Translations under genes and position numbers: made by a program
Assembly: GCA_902620285.1 (NCBI GenBank)
Contig: CACNHT010000010.1
Coordinates: 1 to 48,484, forward strand
Reading direction: 5' to 3'
Length of the DNA stretch: 48,484 bases
Origin: an uncultured Alphaproteobacteria bacterium
GTDB lineage: Bacteria > Pseudomonadota > Alphaproteobacteria > HIMB59 > GCA-002718135
The notes under the pieces: generated by a model
Databases searched by the model: none
Seen by the model: only the letters and a program-made list of their open reading frames with translations
Told to the model about the DNA's origin: nothing
Shown here: positions 36,306-45,326 of the stretch, in pieces
Numbering within the stretch: position 1 is the stretch's first letter
Layout of the letters: every line of letters starts with the position of its first letter

Positions 36306-36755
36306 TTATATTTTACCTTGTAAAGTATATTGTAAAATTTTTACAACTTCATCGGTATTTTTTGTTATAGCATGAGCTGCTGCATCAACTTCTTTTAAAG
36401 CATGTTGATGTTCATCACTATGCATTATTATGAGAGATTTATTCAAGGCTGATGCATACCCTGCATCAAAAGCAGCATTCCATTGTTTATATTTCTCACC
36501 AAAACGTACTACAACTATATCTGCTTTTTCAATCGAATTTCTAGTTCGTATAGTATTTATTTTGGCTCCTTTGTTATCGTGCCAAAATTTTTTTTCTTCA
36601 TCACCAAGTATTTTTACACCAACATCATCTGATAATTCATGATTAGTAGTCGGGCTTGAAAATTCTATTTCTAAATTCTTAGATTTACATTTATCTATAA
36701 TTTCATCTCGCCAATTAGTATGAATTTCACCGGATAAATAAACTTTTAATTTCAT
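36306..36755 (-). CDS. ytoQ: YtoQ family protein
   Basis: A 149-aa cytoplasmic protein of the YtoQ family, related to nucleoside 2-deoxyribosyltransferase-like folds; its function is not established. Recognised from KVYLSGEIHTNWRDEI, FSSPTTNHELSDDVG, the NTIRTRNSIEKADIVVVRFG block and YKQWNAAFDAGYASAL. It lies 7 bp downstream of the methyltransferase gene, so the two form an operon. Confidence 0.88.
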   Translation of the reverse strand: MKLKVYLSGEIHTNWRDEIIDKCKSKNLEIEFSSPTTNHELSDDVGVKILGDEEKKFWHDNKGAKINTIRTRNSIEKADIVVVRFGEKYKQWNAAFDAGYASALNKSLIIMHSDEHQHALKEVDAAAHAITKNTDEVVKILQYTLQGKI

Positions 36756-36762
36756 TTTTAAA

Positions 36763-37533
36763 TTAACCTAAATATGCCGCTGTTAATACTGGAAAACTTG
36801 TAAATCCGAAATTACCTACTTTTTCAGATTTATTTAATTGTTTTTTCCAATCATCTACTTTGTCTTCTGAAACACCTTGGCTTAAAGCAAACTTACTTAA
36901 CATAGTTTCATAAAAAATTGCTGGTGAATTATTATCTCTATTTGTAATTAAATAAGATAAATTTTGAGAACTTATATTTTTATATCCAAGTTTTTTTAAT
37001 TTACCATTTAAATCGAGTGGAAGCATTTGATGAAAACAATGTGCTCTAAATGCCTCATGAATAAGATCATTAATTTCTTTTTCTGGTCCATAAAATCTAA
37101 AATAATCCCAGAGAATTGAGACATTAACAAATTTAGAATTAGTTTTAGAAATTCTTTTTATTTCCTTTAAGGATGTATCTATATCTTCGATATATTCTAA
37201 TGTTTGAGTAGCTGTAATTTTATCACATGAAGCATCTTTTATATTGATATCATCGGCTGTAGTACAAATAAGTTCTACATTATTTTGATCTTTACATTTA
37301 TCACTTGCAACATCTAACTGATCTTGACTTGGATCAATTCCTATTACTTTGCCTTGCTCTCCTACAGATAATGAAATTTCTTCGACTAAATGACCACCGC
37401 CACAACCTATATCAATAACAGTTTCATTAGTTTCCAAATTTAAGGCATTTACAATAGCTAGTCTTCGTGAAACTCCAGCATAACCATTCGCTATTTTTTG
37501 TTGAATAATACTTGTTTCGTTATCAAATTTCAT
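36763..37533 (-). CDS. SAM-dependent methyltransferase (class I, UbiE/ArsM-like)
   Basis: Class I methyltransferase of 256 aa with motif I VIDIGCGGGHLVEEI, the acidic loop GIDPSQDQLDVA, and motif IV-like TATQTLEYIEDIDTSL. The substrate is unknown. The paired cysteines of arsenite methyltransferases are not evident, and it is longer than simple UbiE proteins. It is divergent from the cyclase gene over 83 bp and co-transcribed with ytoQ. Confidence 0.85.
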   Translation of the reverse strand: MKFDNETSIIQQKIANGYAGVSRRLAIVNALNLETNETVIDIGCGGGHLVEEISLSVGEQGKVIGIDPSQDQLDVASDKCKDQNNVELICTTADDINIKDASCDKITATQTLEYIEDIDTSLKEIKRISKTNSKFVNVSILWDYFRFYGPEKEINDLIHEAFRAHCFHQMLPLDLNGKLKKLGYKNISSQNLSYLITNRDNNSPAIFYETMLSKFALSQGVSEDKVDDWKKQLNKSEKVGNFGFTSFPVLTAAYLG

Positions 37534-37616
37534 TTTGTAAATTTTTTATTTGATATTATTTATTATATATAAATTTAGATATACTATAAATACAATCAAA
37601 ATATATATTTAATTAG

Positions 37617-39374
37617 ATGAATGATAAAAAAGTAATAAGAAAGATTGCAGCTATTTTTGTTACAGATGTTGTTAATTATAGCACTTTAATGGAAAAGGAT
37701 GAAAATAGTACAATTCAAAACTTAAATTCTTGTAAATCAATCTTAGAAAATTTATTCAAAGAACATGGTGGAAAAATTTTTAATACAGCTGGAGATTCAA
37801 TTTTAGCTGAATTTCAAAGTGCAGTATCTTCAGTAATTTGTGCTTCTGAATTTCAAAAATTAATAAAAGAAAGAAATAAAAATGTAGATGAAGATAAAAA
37901 AATGGAATTCAGAATAGGCCTTAATATGGGCGATGTTATAGTGGAAGGTACAAACTTATATGGAGAGGGTGTGAATATAGCTTCAAGATTAGAAGCTCTT
38001 GCCACTCCCGGTGGTGTATGTCTATCAAAAACTATATATGACTTAGTAGCACAAAAAACTGATTTGATATTTAATGAACTTGGTCATCAAAAAGTAAAAA
38101 ATACTGATTTAAACGCATATTCATTAAATATAGAAGAGTATGATAAAGGTATTAATGACGAATACATTAGCAGCATGGAAGATGTAATAAAACCACCTAC
38201 TATTGCAGTTTTGCCATTTAAAAATATGAGTAATGATGAAGAACAAGAATATTTTGCCGATGGTATCACTGAAGATATAATTTCAAATTTATCTCAATGG
38301 AAAACCTTCCCAGTAGTTTCAAGGAATTCAAGTTTTAGTTTTAAAGGAACTACGGAAAATACTAAACAAGTAGCAAATTCACTTGGTGCTGATTATTTGG
38401 TTGAAGGAAGTGTTAGAAAAGGAGGTAATAAAGTTAGAATCTCAGCTCAATTAATTTTTGCAGCTGATGATAAACAAATCTGGTCTAAAAGATGGGATCG
38501 TTCATTAGAAGATATTTTTGAAGTTCAAGATGAAGTTTCTTTAGATGTAGCTAGTTTAATTTCTCCAGCTTTGAAAGATCAAGAAATTAGTAAAATGAAA
38601 AATAAACCAAAAAAAAATATAAGTGCATGGGATGAATATATGCAAGGTTTAAACATAATAAATAATAATCCAAATACTTCTGAAATTAGAGAAAAAGTTA
38701 TTAAGCATTGCAAAAAAGCAATAGATTTAGATGCTAATTTTTGTGATGCATATGTTTTATATTCTGATTGTTTAACTTTGGAAATTTATGATCCAAAAAA
38801 AACAGAAGAAAGAAAAGAAAATGAAAAATTATATCTTACTCTCTCAGAAAAAGCCGTTTCTTTAGATCCAGAAAATCCATTAGCTTTACATGCTTTAGGC
38901 CACTATTATAGGATAACCAATAATATTAATAAAAGTCATGAAATTATGAAAAAAACTTTTGATTTAAATCCCAACCACCCCAACGCAATATTCAATTATG
39001 GTTTTTCTTTAGCGCAATTCAAAAAATTTGATGAAGCATTAAAATTAATTAATAAAGCAATTGAAATAGATCCTTATAGAAAAAATAACTCTGGAGTAAT
39101 TTTGACCTGGATCTATATTGGTTTAAAAGATTGGGAAAATGCACTTTTTTGGATAAACGACACTTATGATCGAATGCCTCATTCTAGATTAGATGGTTGG
39201 AAATCTGCAGTACTTGCGTTAAATGATCAAATTGATGATTCAAAGGAATTCTTAAAAAAATTTCAAAAACAAAGACCAGAAATTAAGAAACTTGCAGATT
39301 ATGAAAAGGTAGCTGTAGATATGATTAAAGATATTCTTCTAGAAGGTTTAAAGAAAGCTGGACTTCCAGAATAA
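37617..39374 (+). CDS. Class III adenylate/guanylate cyclase with TolB-like and TPR domains
   Basis: Signalling protein of 585 aa. Residues about 8-175 form a class III cyclase domain: metal aspartates D17 (IFVTDVVNYS) and D60 (NTAGDSILAEF), then RIGLNMGDVIVEG and YGEGVNIASRLEAL. Residues about 190-325 are the FlgO/TolB-like module (PPTIAVLPFKNMSND, YFADGITEDIISNLSQW, YLVEGSVRKGG), and the rest is TPR repeats (AIDLDANFCDAYVLYSD, AIEIDPYRKN). No membrane segment is seen, so it is probably cytoplasmic and senses through TPR partners. This architecture is common in Rhizobiales. A small membrane protein gene follows 13 bp later. Confidence 0.93.
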   Translation: MNDKKVIRKIAAIFVTDVVNYSTLMEKDENSTIQNLNSCKSILENLFKEHGGKIFNTAGDSILAEFQSAVSSVICASEFQKLIKERNKNVDEDKKMEFRIGLNMGDVIVEGTNLYGEGVNIASRLEALATPGGVCLSKTIYDLVAQKTDLIFNELGHQKVKNTDLNAYSLNIEEYDKGINDEYISSMEDVIKPPTIAVLPFKNMSNDEEQEYFADGITEDIISNLSQWKTFPVVSRNSSFSFKGTTENTKQVANSLGADYLVEGSVRKGGNKVRISAQLIFAADDKQIWSKRWDRSLEDIFEVQDEVSLDVASLISPALKDQEISKMKNKPKKNISAWDEYMQGLNIINNNPNTSEIREKVIKHCKKAIDLDANFCDAYVLYSDCLTLEIYDPKKTEERKENEKLYLTLSEKAVSLDPENPLALHALGHYYRITNNINKSHEIMKKTFDLNPNHPNAIFNYGFSLAQFKKFDEALKLINKAIEIDPYRKNNSGVILTWIYIGLKDWENALFWINDTYDRMPHSRLDGWKSAVLALNDQIDDSKEFLKKFQKQRPEIKKLADYEKVAVDMIKDILLEGLKKAGLPE

Positions 39375-39387
39375 ATTTAAGTTTAAC

Positions 39388-39798
39388 ATGGAATATCAAA
39401 TTACTAAAATTCTCATCATTTCTTTTTTTTCTTCGATATTAATATTATTATTTTTAAATACTAAATATTTGATATTTTTTAAAAATTTTTCAAAAAATAA
39501 AAAAATATTCATAAATATCTTAATATACATTACTTCATTTGTATTACTGACAAGTGTTAATTATCTAACCAGTTTAATAGGAGTTACTTCATTAATAATT
39601 CTTAATGCAGCTATTATTACACTAATCTTCTTTGAATTAGCTTTATATTTAGAAAAGGTTTTTTGGGATGATTTTTTAGGAAATTCACTTCCAAAATCAA
39701 TCAATATGCTTATCAGTTTCGTAGTAATGATGAATTTTGGTTATTTTACTCTTATGTTTTACATAAAGATTTTAGATATTGATTATTTTGTCACATAA
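39388..39798 (+). CDS. Small integral membrane protein of unknown function
   Basis: A 136-aa protein with four predicted hydrophobic segments (about residues 8-28, 40-62, 66-90 and 105-128) and few charged residues (the region KNFSKNKKIF is basic and WDDFLGNSLPKS is a loop). I do not recognise a family. It follows the cyclase gene by 13 bp and is probably co-transcribed, so a role linked to cyclase signalling is conceivable but unproven. Confidence 0.7.
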   Translation: MEYQITKILIISFFSSILILLFLNTKYLIFFKNFSKNKKIFINILIYITSFVLLTSVNYLTSLIGVTSLIILNAAIITLIFFELALYLEKVFWDDFLGNSLPKSINMLISFVVMMNFGYFTLMFYIKILDIDYFVT

Positions 39799-39888
39799 GT
39801 ATCAACCTAGATTAATATACAAAATAGTTATAATTTTTATGAAATAATATTTTCATATTAATAAAATATTTATTATTAATAATTTAGT

Positions 39889-40587
39889 ATGAATAAGGTT
39901 TTGTTTGTATTACATCAAAAAACTTCGGTTCCAGGAGATGTAGGAAATAAATTTAGAGATAGGGGATATGTTGCTGAAATATGTAGACCGCCCTTGGGCG
40001 AAGAACTTCCTTCAAATATTAATCAATATTCAGCTATAGTTGTATTTGGAGCACCAGGAAGCATAAACGATGAAGATGATTATATAAGTAAAGAATTAGA
40101 ATGGATAAACAGGGTTATAAAAACTGACATTCCTTATCTTGGAATTTGTTTTGGTGCACAATTATTAGCTAAATGTTTAGGTTCAGAAATAAAAACTAAT
40201 AAAGATGGGCTTTCAGAAATTGGTTTTTATAAAATTGAACCAACTGAAAATGCAAAAAATCTTTTTAATTCTCAAAAGATTTTTTTTCAATTCCATTCTG
40301 AAGGATTTTCTCTTCCTACAGGCTGTGAGTTATTAGCAAGGGGTGACATTTTTAATAATCAAGCTTTTAAATATCAAAATTGTTATGCTCTCCAATTTCA
40401 TCCAGAAGTAAATTTTAAACTTCATATGAGATGGTTGTATTTAGTGTTATTAAAAAATCCAAAAAAATTATTTGTTAAAGGTGCTCAAAATATATTTGTT
40501 CAACTTTATTATCGTTACAAATATAATAAAAATATATCAAATTGGTTAGATTCATTTTTAGATCAGTATTTTTTAAAAAAAACTTAA
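39889..40587 (+). CDS. Class I glutamine amidotransferase-like protein
   Basis: GATase1-fold protein of 232 aa, of the stand-alone GMP-synthase-like group. The catalytic triad is visible: C87 in LGICFGAQLLAK, and H171 and E173 in LQFHPEV. The glycine-rich VFGAPGSINDED precedes them. The substrate is unknown; relatives act on glutamine or gamma-glutamyl compounds. It is followed 12 bp later by the MOSC gene and then, by overlap, the sugar transporter permeases. Confidence 0.88.
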   Translation: MNKVLFVLHQKTSVPGDVGNKFRDRGYVAEICRPPLGEELPSNINQYSAIVVFGAPGSINDEDDYISKELEWINRVIKTDIPYLGICFGAQLLAKCLGSEIKTNKDGLSEIGFYKIEPTENAKNLFNSQKIFFQFHSEGFSLPTGCELLARGDIFNNQAFKYQNCYALQFHPEVNFKLHMRWLYLVLLKNPKKLFVKGAQNIFVQLYYRYKYNKNISNWLDSFLDQYFLKKT

Positions 40588-40599
40588 ATGCAAATATAA

Positions 40600-41358
40600 G
40601 TGAAAATTAAAAACCTATATTTTTCACCTGTAAAATCTCTTTCTTTCAATAATGTAGATACTTTAGAAATAATTAAAAATATTGGTATAAAAAATGATCG
40701 AATATTTGCTTTCACTAATAATCTTAATTTTAAAGATATAGAATTAATAAAAAATAACCCCTTAAAAAGAGAAATTTATAAATTTTTATCATTAAAAAAA
40801 TATCCTGAATTAAATGAATATAATTTTTTATTAGAAAATAATTTTTTAATACTAGAATTTGAAAATAATATAATTTTAAAGACAGATATTGATAATCAAC
40901 ATGAAGTAAAAATCTTATGTAGTAAACTTGAAGATATTTTACCAAATATAAATAATATCAATTTGTTAAAAGATAATATGAATCCTTTTTTTGATACAAT
41001 GCCTAATAATTCAATATCATTAATAAATTTAAACAGTATTAAAGACTTTGAAAGTCTATCTAAGCATCAAGTTGAATATGAGCGTTTTAGAGGAAATATA
41101 TATGTAGAGGATTTAGATAAATGGGAAGAAAGGAAGTTAGTAGGTAAAGTTTTATCAATTAATGATTCAAAATTTAAGGTAATTAAAGAAATTCCCAGAT
41201 GCACAGCAACTAATATTAAGCCCAAAACTTCTGATATTAATCTTGATATTCCTTTTAATCTAAAAAAAATATACAACCATATTAATTTAGGAATATATTT
41301 AGATCCTTTAAATGATGGTAAAATCAATAAAGGTGATCAAATAAAAATTAATGAATAA
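40600..41358 (+). CDS. MOSC domain protein
   Basis: A 252-aa protein starting at GTG, with an N-terminal MOSC beta-barrel domain (KIKNLYFSPVKSLSFNNVDT) and a C-terminal MOSC domain. The latter includes RFRGNIYVEDLDKWEE, the conserved cysteine C201 in IPRCTATN and INKGDQIKI. Relatives carry sulfur to molybdenum cofactor or reduce N-hydroxylated compounds. It overlaps the first ABC permease gene by 8 bp, which is an unexpected partner. Confidence 0.87.
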   Translation: MKIKNLYFSPVKSLSFNNVDTLEIIKNIGIKNDRIFAFTNNLNFKDIELIKNNPLKREIYKFLSLKKYPELNEYNFLLENNFLILEFENNIILKTDIDNQHEVKILCSKLEDILPNINNINLLKDNMNPFFDTMPNNSISLINLNSIKDFESLSKHQVEYERFRGNIYVEDLDKWEERKLVGKVLSINDSKFKVIKEIPRCTATNIKPKTSDINLDIPFNLKKIYNHINLGIYLDPLNDGKINKGDQIKINE

Positions 41359-42475
41359 ATTCTTATTAAATCATTCAGAAAAACTTACTGGATATCTATT
41401 AATTCTTCCCGCTGTTTTAATAATTAGTCTATTTGGAATTTTTCCCGTTTTTTTTGGAATGTACATGAGTGTACATAAGTGGAAAGTTTTTAAAGGGAGA
41501 TTTTTAGGATTTGAGAATTACCAAAGAATACTTGGAGACATACCAGCTTTTTGGTTATTTGTTTTAGGATTATTATTATTGATATTGAGTTATGGATTAT
41601 GGACTGAATTTAAAAATAAAGTAAAAAATAAATTCTATTTAGCATTTTTATCTATAGCAATATTAATTATTGGAATAATTTTAATTAATATCAACTGGGA
41701 AAAAATGCTTTTAACAGGTGATGAAGATTATCTTTACTCCCTTATTTATACTTTTTATTATTCATTTTTCACTATAATTTTTGAGGTTGGATTAGGATTA
41801 ATAATAGCATTTGCTTTGTACCAAAAACTAGCCGGTAAACAATTCTTTCAGATGATTTTACTTTTTCCCTACATTACTCCGGCAGTAATGGGTGCTGCAG
41901 TATTTTTTTTAATATTTGGTAAAGCTGAAAATTCTTTTTTAAATCAGCTAATAGGAGTATTTGGTTTTGAGCCTCAAATGTGGTTATTTGATAAAAGACC
42001 CATTACCGAAGTTTTATTTGGTATTAAAATAGAAGGTCTGCTAGCTGGACCAAGTTTAGCTCTAATGTCATCAATCATATATGGAATATGGTCTTATACT
42101 GGCTACTATGCAATAATTTTACTCGCGGGTTTATCAATTATACCATCTGACTTATATGAGGCAGCTAAAGCAGAGGGAGCTAGTCGCTGGCAAACATTTA
42201 TTAAAATTACTATACCGCTATTAATGCCTATTATATTTTTTCTAATGTTGACTGGTTTTATTAATACCTTTCAAGCCTTCAATAGTATTTTTGTTATGCA
42301 AACTTCTTCTGCTGGAGACACAATGGATGTTGTTACAATAGAAATTTTTGATCATTTTTGGGGTAGGGTGAAATATGGGTATGCTGCAGCTGAAGGAGTA
42401 ATCTTATTTATACTTCTAAATATTTTAGCAATATCGCAATATGTAATTTTTAGAAAAAGGTTAAGCTATGACTAG
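41351..42475 (+). CDS. Sugar ABC transporter permease (MalF/UgpA-like) with extra N-terminal helices
   Basis: Inner membrane permease of a carbohydrate importer, 374 aa, longer than the usual 290-310. The first helix and periplasmic loop (GMYMSVHKWKVF) are normal. Then two extra hydrophobic segments (about residues 64-84 and 95-115) are inserted before the usual core. The EAA loop EAAKAEGASRWQTFIKITIP contacts the ATPase. It overlaps the second permease by 8 bp. Confidence 0.93.
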   Translation: MNKFLLNHSEKLTGYLLILPAVLIISLFGIFPVFFGMYMSVHKWKVFKGRFLGFENYQRILGDIPAFWLFVLGLLLLILSYGLWTEFKNKVKNKFYLAFLSIAILIIGIILININWEKMLLTGDEDYLYSLIYTFYYSFFTIIFEVGLGLIIAFALYQKLAGKQFFQMILLFPYITPAVMGAAVFFLIFGKAENSFLNQLIGVFGFEPQMWLFDKRPITEVLFGIKIEGLLAGPSLALMSSIIYGIWSYTGYYAIILLAGLSIIPSDLYEAAKAEGASRWQTFIKITIPLLMPIIFFLMLTGFINTFQAFNSIFVMQTSSAGDTMDVVTIEIFDHFWGRVKYGYAAAEGVILFILLNILAISQYVIFRKRLSYD

Positions 42476-43313
42476 AATTATTAATGCTGAAACAAGGATA
42501 CCTTATTTAATTTTATTAATAGTTTTTATTATTTCAATTTACCCATTTTTTTACATGATATCAACATCATTGATGACAGCCGGAGAAGCATCAAATCAAT
42601 ATCTATTTCCAAAAAAATTGATGTTTGAAAATTATTATGAAGTTTGGACATCTAATAGATTCCAACGTTATACATTTAATAGTTTAATAATAAGTTCGAT
42701 AATTGTCATTGGTGTTTTATTAACTAGTATTCCAGCAGCATACTCTTTTGCTAAAATAGAATTCCCATTTAAAAATATTATATTCTACATGTTGTTACTT
42801 TCTTTAATGATACCAGAAATCATTACATTATTACCTCATTTATTAATTATTAGAGGGGAAATTATTCCATTGCCATTTGGACCTTCTTGGATGAATAGTC
42901 TTCAAGGTTTAACAGTTCCCTTTATGGGAAATATATTTGTAATTTTCTTATTAAGACAATATTTTAAAAAGATACCAAATGAATTATGGGATGCTGCAAG
43001 GCTTGATGGATCTTCTCATTTAAATTTTTTACTCAAGGTAGTAATTCCAATGAGCAAACCTATTATTGTGACAGTCTCTTTATTTACTTTTATTATAGCG
43101 TGGAATAGTTTTGCTTGGCCTCTACTTATATTAACTAGAGATGATTGGTATCCTGTAACAGTTTCTATCTATAGTTTTGTGAGAGAAGTGGGACCTAATT
43201 TTAATTTATTGATGGCTGCTTGCTTAATTGCAATTTTCCCAATTTTAGTATTATACTTTTTTACTCAGAAGTTATTCATAGAAAGTATATCAAACTTTGG
43301 ATTAAAAGAATAA
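42468..43313 (+). CDS. Sugar ABC transporter permease (MalG/UgpE-like)
   Basis: Second permease of the carbohydrate importer, 281 aa with six helices. Features are PFFYMISTSLMTAGE, PAAYSFAKIEFPFKN and the EAA-type loop WDAARLDGSSHLNFLLKVVI. It is translated from an overlap with the first permease. The binding protein follows after 69 bp with its own leader. Confidence 0.95.
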   Translation: MTRIINAETRIPYLILLIVFIISIYPFFYMISTSLMTAGEASNQYLFPKKLMFENYYEVWTSNRFQRYTFNSLIISSIIVIGVLLTSIPAAYSFAKIEFPFKNIIFYMLLLSLMIPEIITLLPHLLIIRGEIIPLPFGPSWMNSLQGLTVPFMGNIFVIFLLRQYFKKIPNELWDAARLDGSSHLNFLLKVVIPMSKPIIVTVSLFTFIIAWNSFAWPLLILTRDDWYPVTVSIYSFVREVGPNFNLLMAACLIAIFPILVLYFFTQKLFIESISNFGLKE

Positions 43314-43382
43314 ATCAGTAAATTTTTTGTAACAAAACTTTAATTTTACCTCTATATTAATTAATATTTTTACGGGGTGATT

Positions 43383-44717
43383 ATGAAATTTTATAAATAT
43401 ATTTTAAATTTCTTCTTAGCTTCTTTATTTTTTATCTCCTCGCAATCATTCGCAATTACTGCACAAGATATTGAAAATGCAGATCCTTCAGGTCAAACTG
43501 TAGAATTCTGGGTTCAATATTCAGATGAAAGATTAGATGCAATGATGGCAAGAGCTGAAAGATTTGAAGCTGAAACAGGAATAAAAGTTAATGTTGTTCA
43601 CAAAGGGCATTACGGAAAAGTTCAATCTGCTATGATGTCTGCTGCTGGAACAAAAGATATAGCAGACGTTGCAAGAGGTTATGGTAACGCTGCTGCAGAC
43701 ATGTACTTAATTGGTGCTTCAATTGATCAAAATATTTTAGCAAATAGTAAAAAATGGGGTGTTTCTCAAGATGATATAGCAGATTGGGGCGCAAACTGGA
43801 CTGTTGGTTTTTCACCATATTTTGATGGAAATCCAAAACTATTACATGAAGTTGGAAAATCAATAGAGATCCTTTATTACAATGCAGATTGGTTAAAGGA
43901 ACTAGGTTTAGATGCTCCTCAAACTCCTGCTGATTTTGCGGAAGCAGCATGTGCTGCAACCAATCAAGATTATAGCGGTAAGATGGGTGAAGATGTTCCA
44001 AGTTATGGATATGAAATAGATACAGATGCAAGTAACTTTGCAGCATGGGTATTTGCGCATGGAGGTGATGTATTTGACTATGATAATGGTCAGTATATTT
44101 ACAATGGCCCTAAAGCTATAGAAGCTATGGAATTCATTCAAGGAATGGCTAATAATGGATGTGCAATAGTTGCAAGAGGTAAATACACTGATCAGCAATA
44201 TTTAGGACAAGGTTCAGTTTTATTTGCTGCTGGCTCTACTTCCGGTATTACATATTTTCAAAAAGCCATTGAAGAGGGTTACAATGGTAATTGGGATGTA
44301 GCTCCAATATCGTACACGACTAATGAACCAGTGCTTAACTTATATGGTGGTGGTTTAATTATGGGAAATTCAGGTGATGCTAATAGAATGGTAGCAGCAT
44401 ATCAGTGGATGAAATATATTTCTAATACTGAGAACTCAGCAGTTTGGTCAACTGAAAGTGGATATGGTTTTGTTAGAACTTCTTCTGCAGATCATCCATT
44501 AATTGCGGAAAAAAGAGCTGAATTACCTCAATATGATAAATCATTAACAATGGTTCAATACGGGAAAGGTGAACCATCTGTTCCTGGTTATTATTCAGTT
44601 AGAGGTGAGGTTGAAAAAGCTTATGCAGCAATCATTAATGGTGATGATATCATTTCAACATTAAATCAATTAAATGAAGATGCTAATGCAATATTAGCTG
44701 ATGCAACTGCAGAGTAG
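43383..44717 (+). CDS. Sugar ABC transporter substrate-binding protein
   Basis: Periplasmic cluster-B (MalE/UgpB-type) binding protein, 444 aa from the ATG at 43383. I prefer this start over the GTG two codons upstream because GGGGTG lies at ribosome-site distance. The signal peptide ends at SFA (residue 24). The mature part has VEFWVQYSDERLDAMMARAE, FEAETGIKVNVV, LYYNADWLKELGL and WDVAPISYTTNEP. Glycine- and alanine-rich, it is less AT-biased than its neighbours, as expected of a highly expressed gene. The ligand is not identifiable. No ATPase gene accompanies it, and it ends at a strong terminator. Confidence 0.93.
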   Translation: MKFYKYILNFFLASLFFISSQSFAITAQDIENADPSGQTVEFWVQYSDERLDAMMARAERFEAETGIKVNVVHKGHYGKVQSAMMSAAGTKDIADVARGYGNAAADMYLIGASIDQNILANSKKWGVSQDDIADWGANWTVGFSPYFDGNPKLLHEVGKSIEILYYNADWLKELGLDAPQTPADFAEAACAATNQDYSGKMGEDVPSYGYEIDTDASNFAAWVFAHGGDVFDYDNGQYIYNGPKAIEAMEFIQGMANNGCAIVARGKYTDQQYLGQGSVLFAAGSTSGITYFQKAIEEGYNGNWDVAPISYTTNEPVLNLYGGGLIMGNSGDANRMVAAYQWMKYISNTENSAVWSTESGYGFVRTSSADHPLIAEKRAELPQYDKSLTMVQYGKGEPSVPGYYSVRGEVEKAYAAIINGDDIISTLNQLNEDANAILADATAE

Positions 44718-44738
44718 TTTAATTATTTTACTTTTATT

Positions 44739-44765
44739 AAGGGTGGTTTATACCACCCTTTTTTT
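44739..44765 (+). terminator. Rho-independent terminator of the sugar transporter operon
   Basis: Nine-bp inverted repeat AAGGGTGGT / ACCACCCTT with a 4-base loop and a seven-T run ending at 44765. The ATG of the next gene begins at the very next base, so the T-tract occupies the position of its ribosome site. Confidence 0.9.
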
Positions 44766-45326
44766 ATGATAATTGTTTGTTCTCTTAATGATTTATCTAA
44801 TGTGTGTGAAAGCATACAGCCTAAATATCTTATATCAGTTATTGATCCAGGATATGCTCCGGAAACACCCAAAGGTGTAAAAAATCATTTAAAGTTAGGA
44901 TTTGACGATATTATTGAAATTAGTAGCAATAATAAAATATTTCGATTGAATACAGATGAAATACCACAAATTCTTCCTGGGGAAGAGCATGTAAATTCAA
45001 TAGCTAATTTTACTTCTACATATACTTATGACGAAGATGTTGTTATCCATTGTTGGTGTGGAGTCTCAAGATCAATGGCAACTGCTACCTATTTACTATG
45101 TAGAGAAAACAAAACAAATATTGAAAATACAATTAAATATATTCGTAATCTTGCACCTCATGCAAACCCAAATAAATTATTGATAAATCACTTTGAAAAG
45201 AAATTAGATGTTAGCAATCAAATCTCAAATTCATTTTTAAAATTCCCTTATACTAAAACATACGATTGTTCTTCAAATTTTGCACCTGTTACTTTATTTG
45301 ATATAAAAGACATTGAAAAAAACTAA
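44766..45326 (+). CDS. Tyrosine-phosphatase-like protein
   Basis: A 186-aa protein of the alphaproteobacterial dual-specificity/tyrosine phosphatase group. The P-loop is HCWCGVSRSMATA, with C96 and R102 in the C-x5-R arrangement; the start MIIVCSL matches the usual MI-VCSL start of relatives. A family-typical aspartate-rich segment (GFDDIIE) precedes it. The start codon directly follows the T-run of the upstream terminator, and no Shine-Dalgarno is possible there. It overlaps apt by one base. Substrate unknown. Confidence 0.85.
   Translation: MIIVCSLNDLSNVCESIQPKYLISVIDPGYAPETPKGVKNHLKLGFDDIIEISSNNKIFRLNTDEIPQILPGEEHVNSIANFTSTYTYDEDVVIHCWCGVSRSMATATYLLCRENKTNIENTIKYIRNLAPHANPNKLLINHFEKKLDVSNQISNSFLKFPYTKTYDCSSNFAPVTLFDIKDIEKN

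Noticed and set aside
39799-39888. Inverted repeat ATGAAA...TTTCAT as terminator or operator
   Set aside because: Six-bp A/T-rich arms and no T-run; likely by chance in this base composition.
43630-44046. 138-aa minus-strand ORF inside the sugar-binding protein gene
   Set aside because: Antisense shadow of a clear, family-matching gene; rich in His/Leu/Gln from complementary codons, with no domain or ribosome site.
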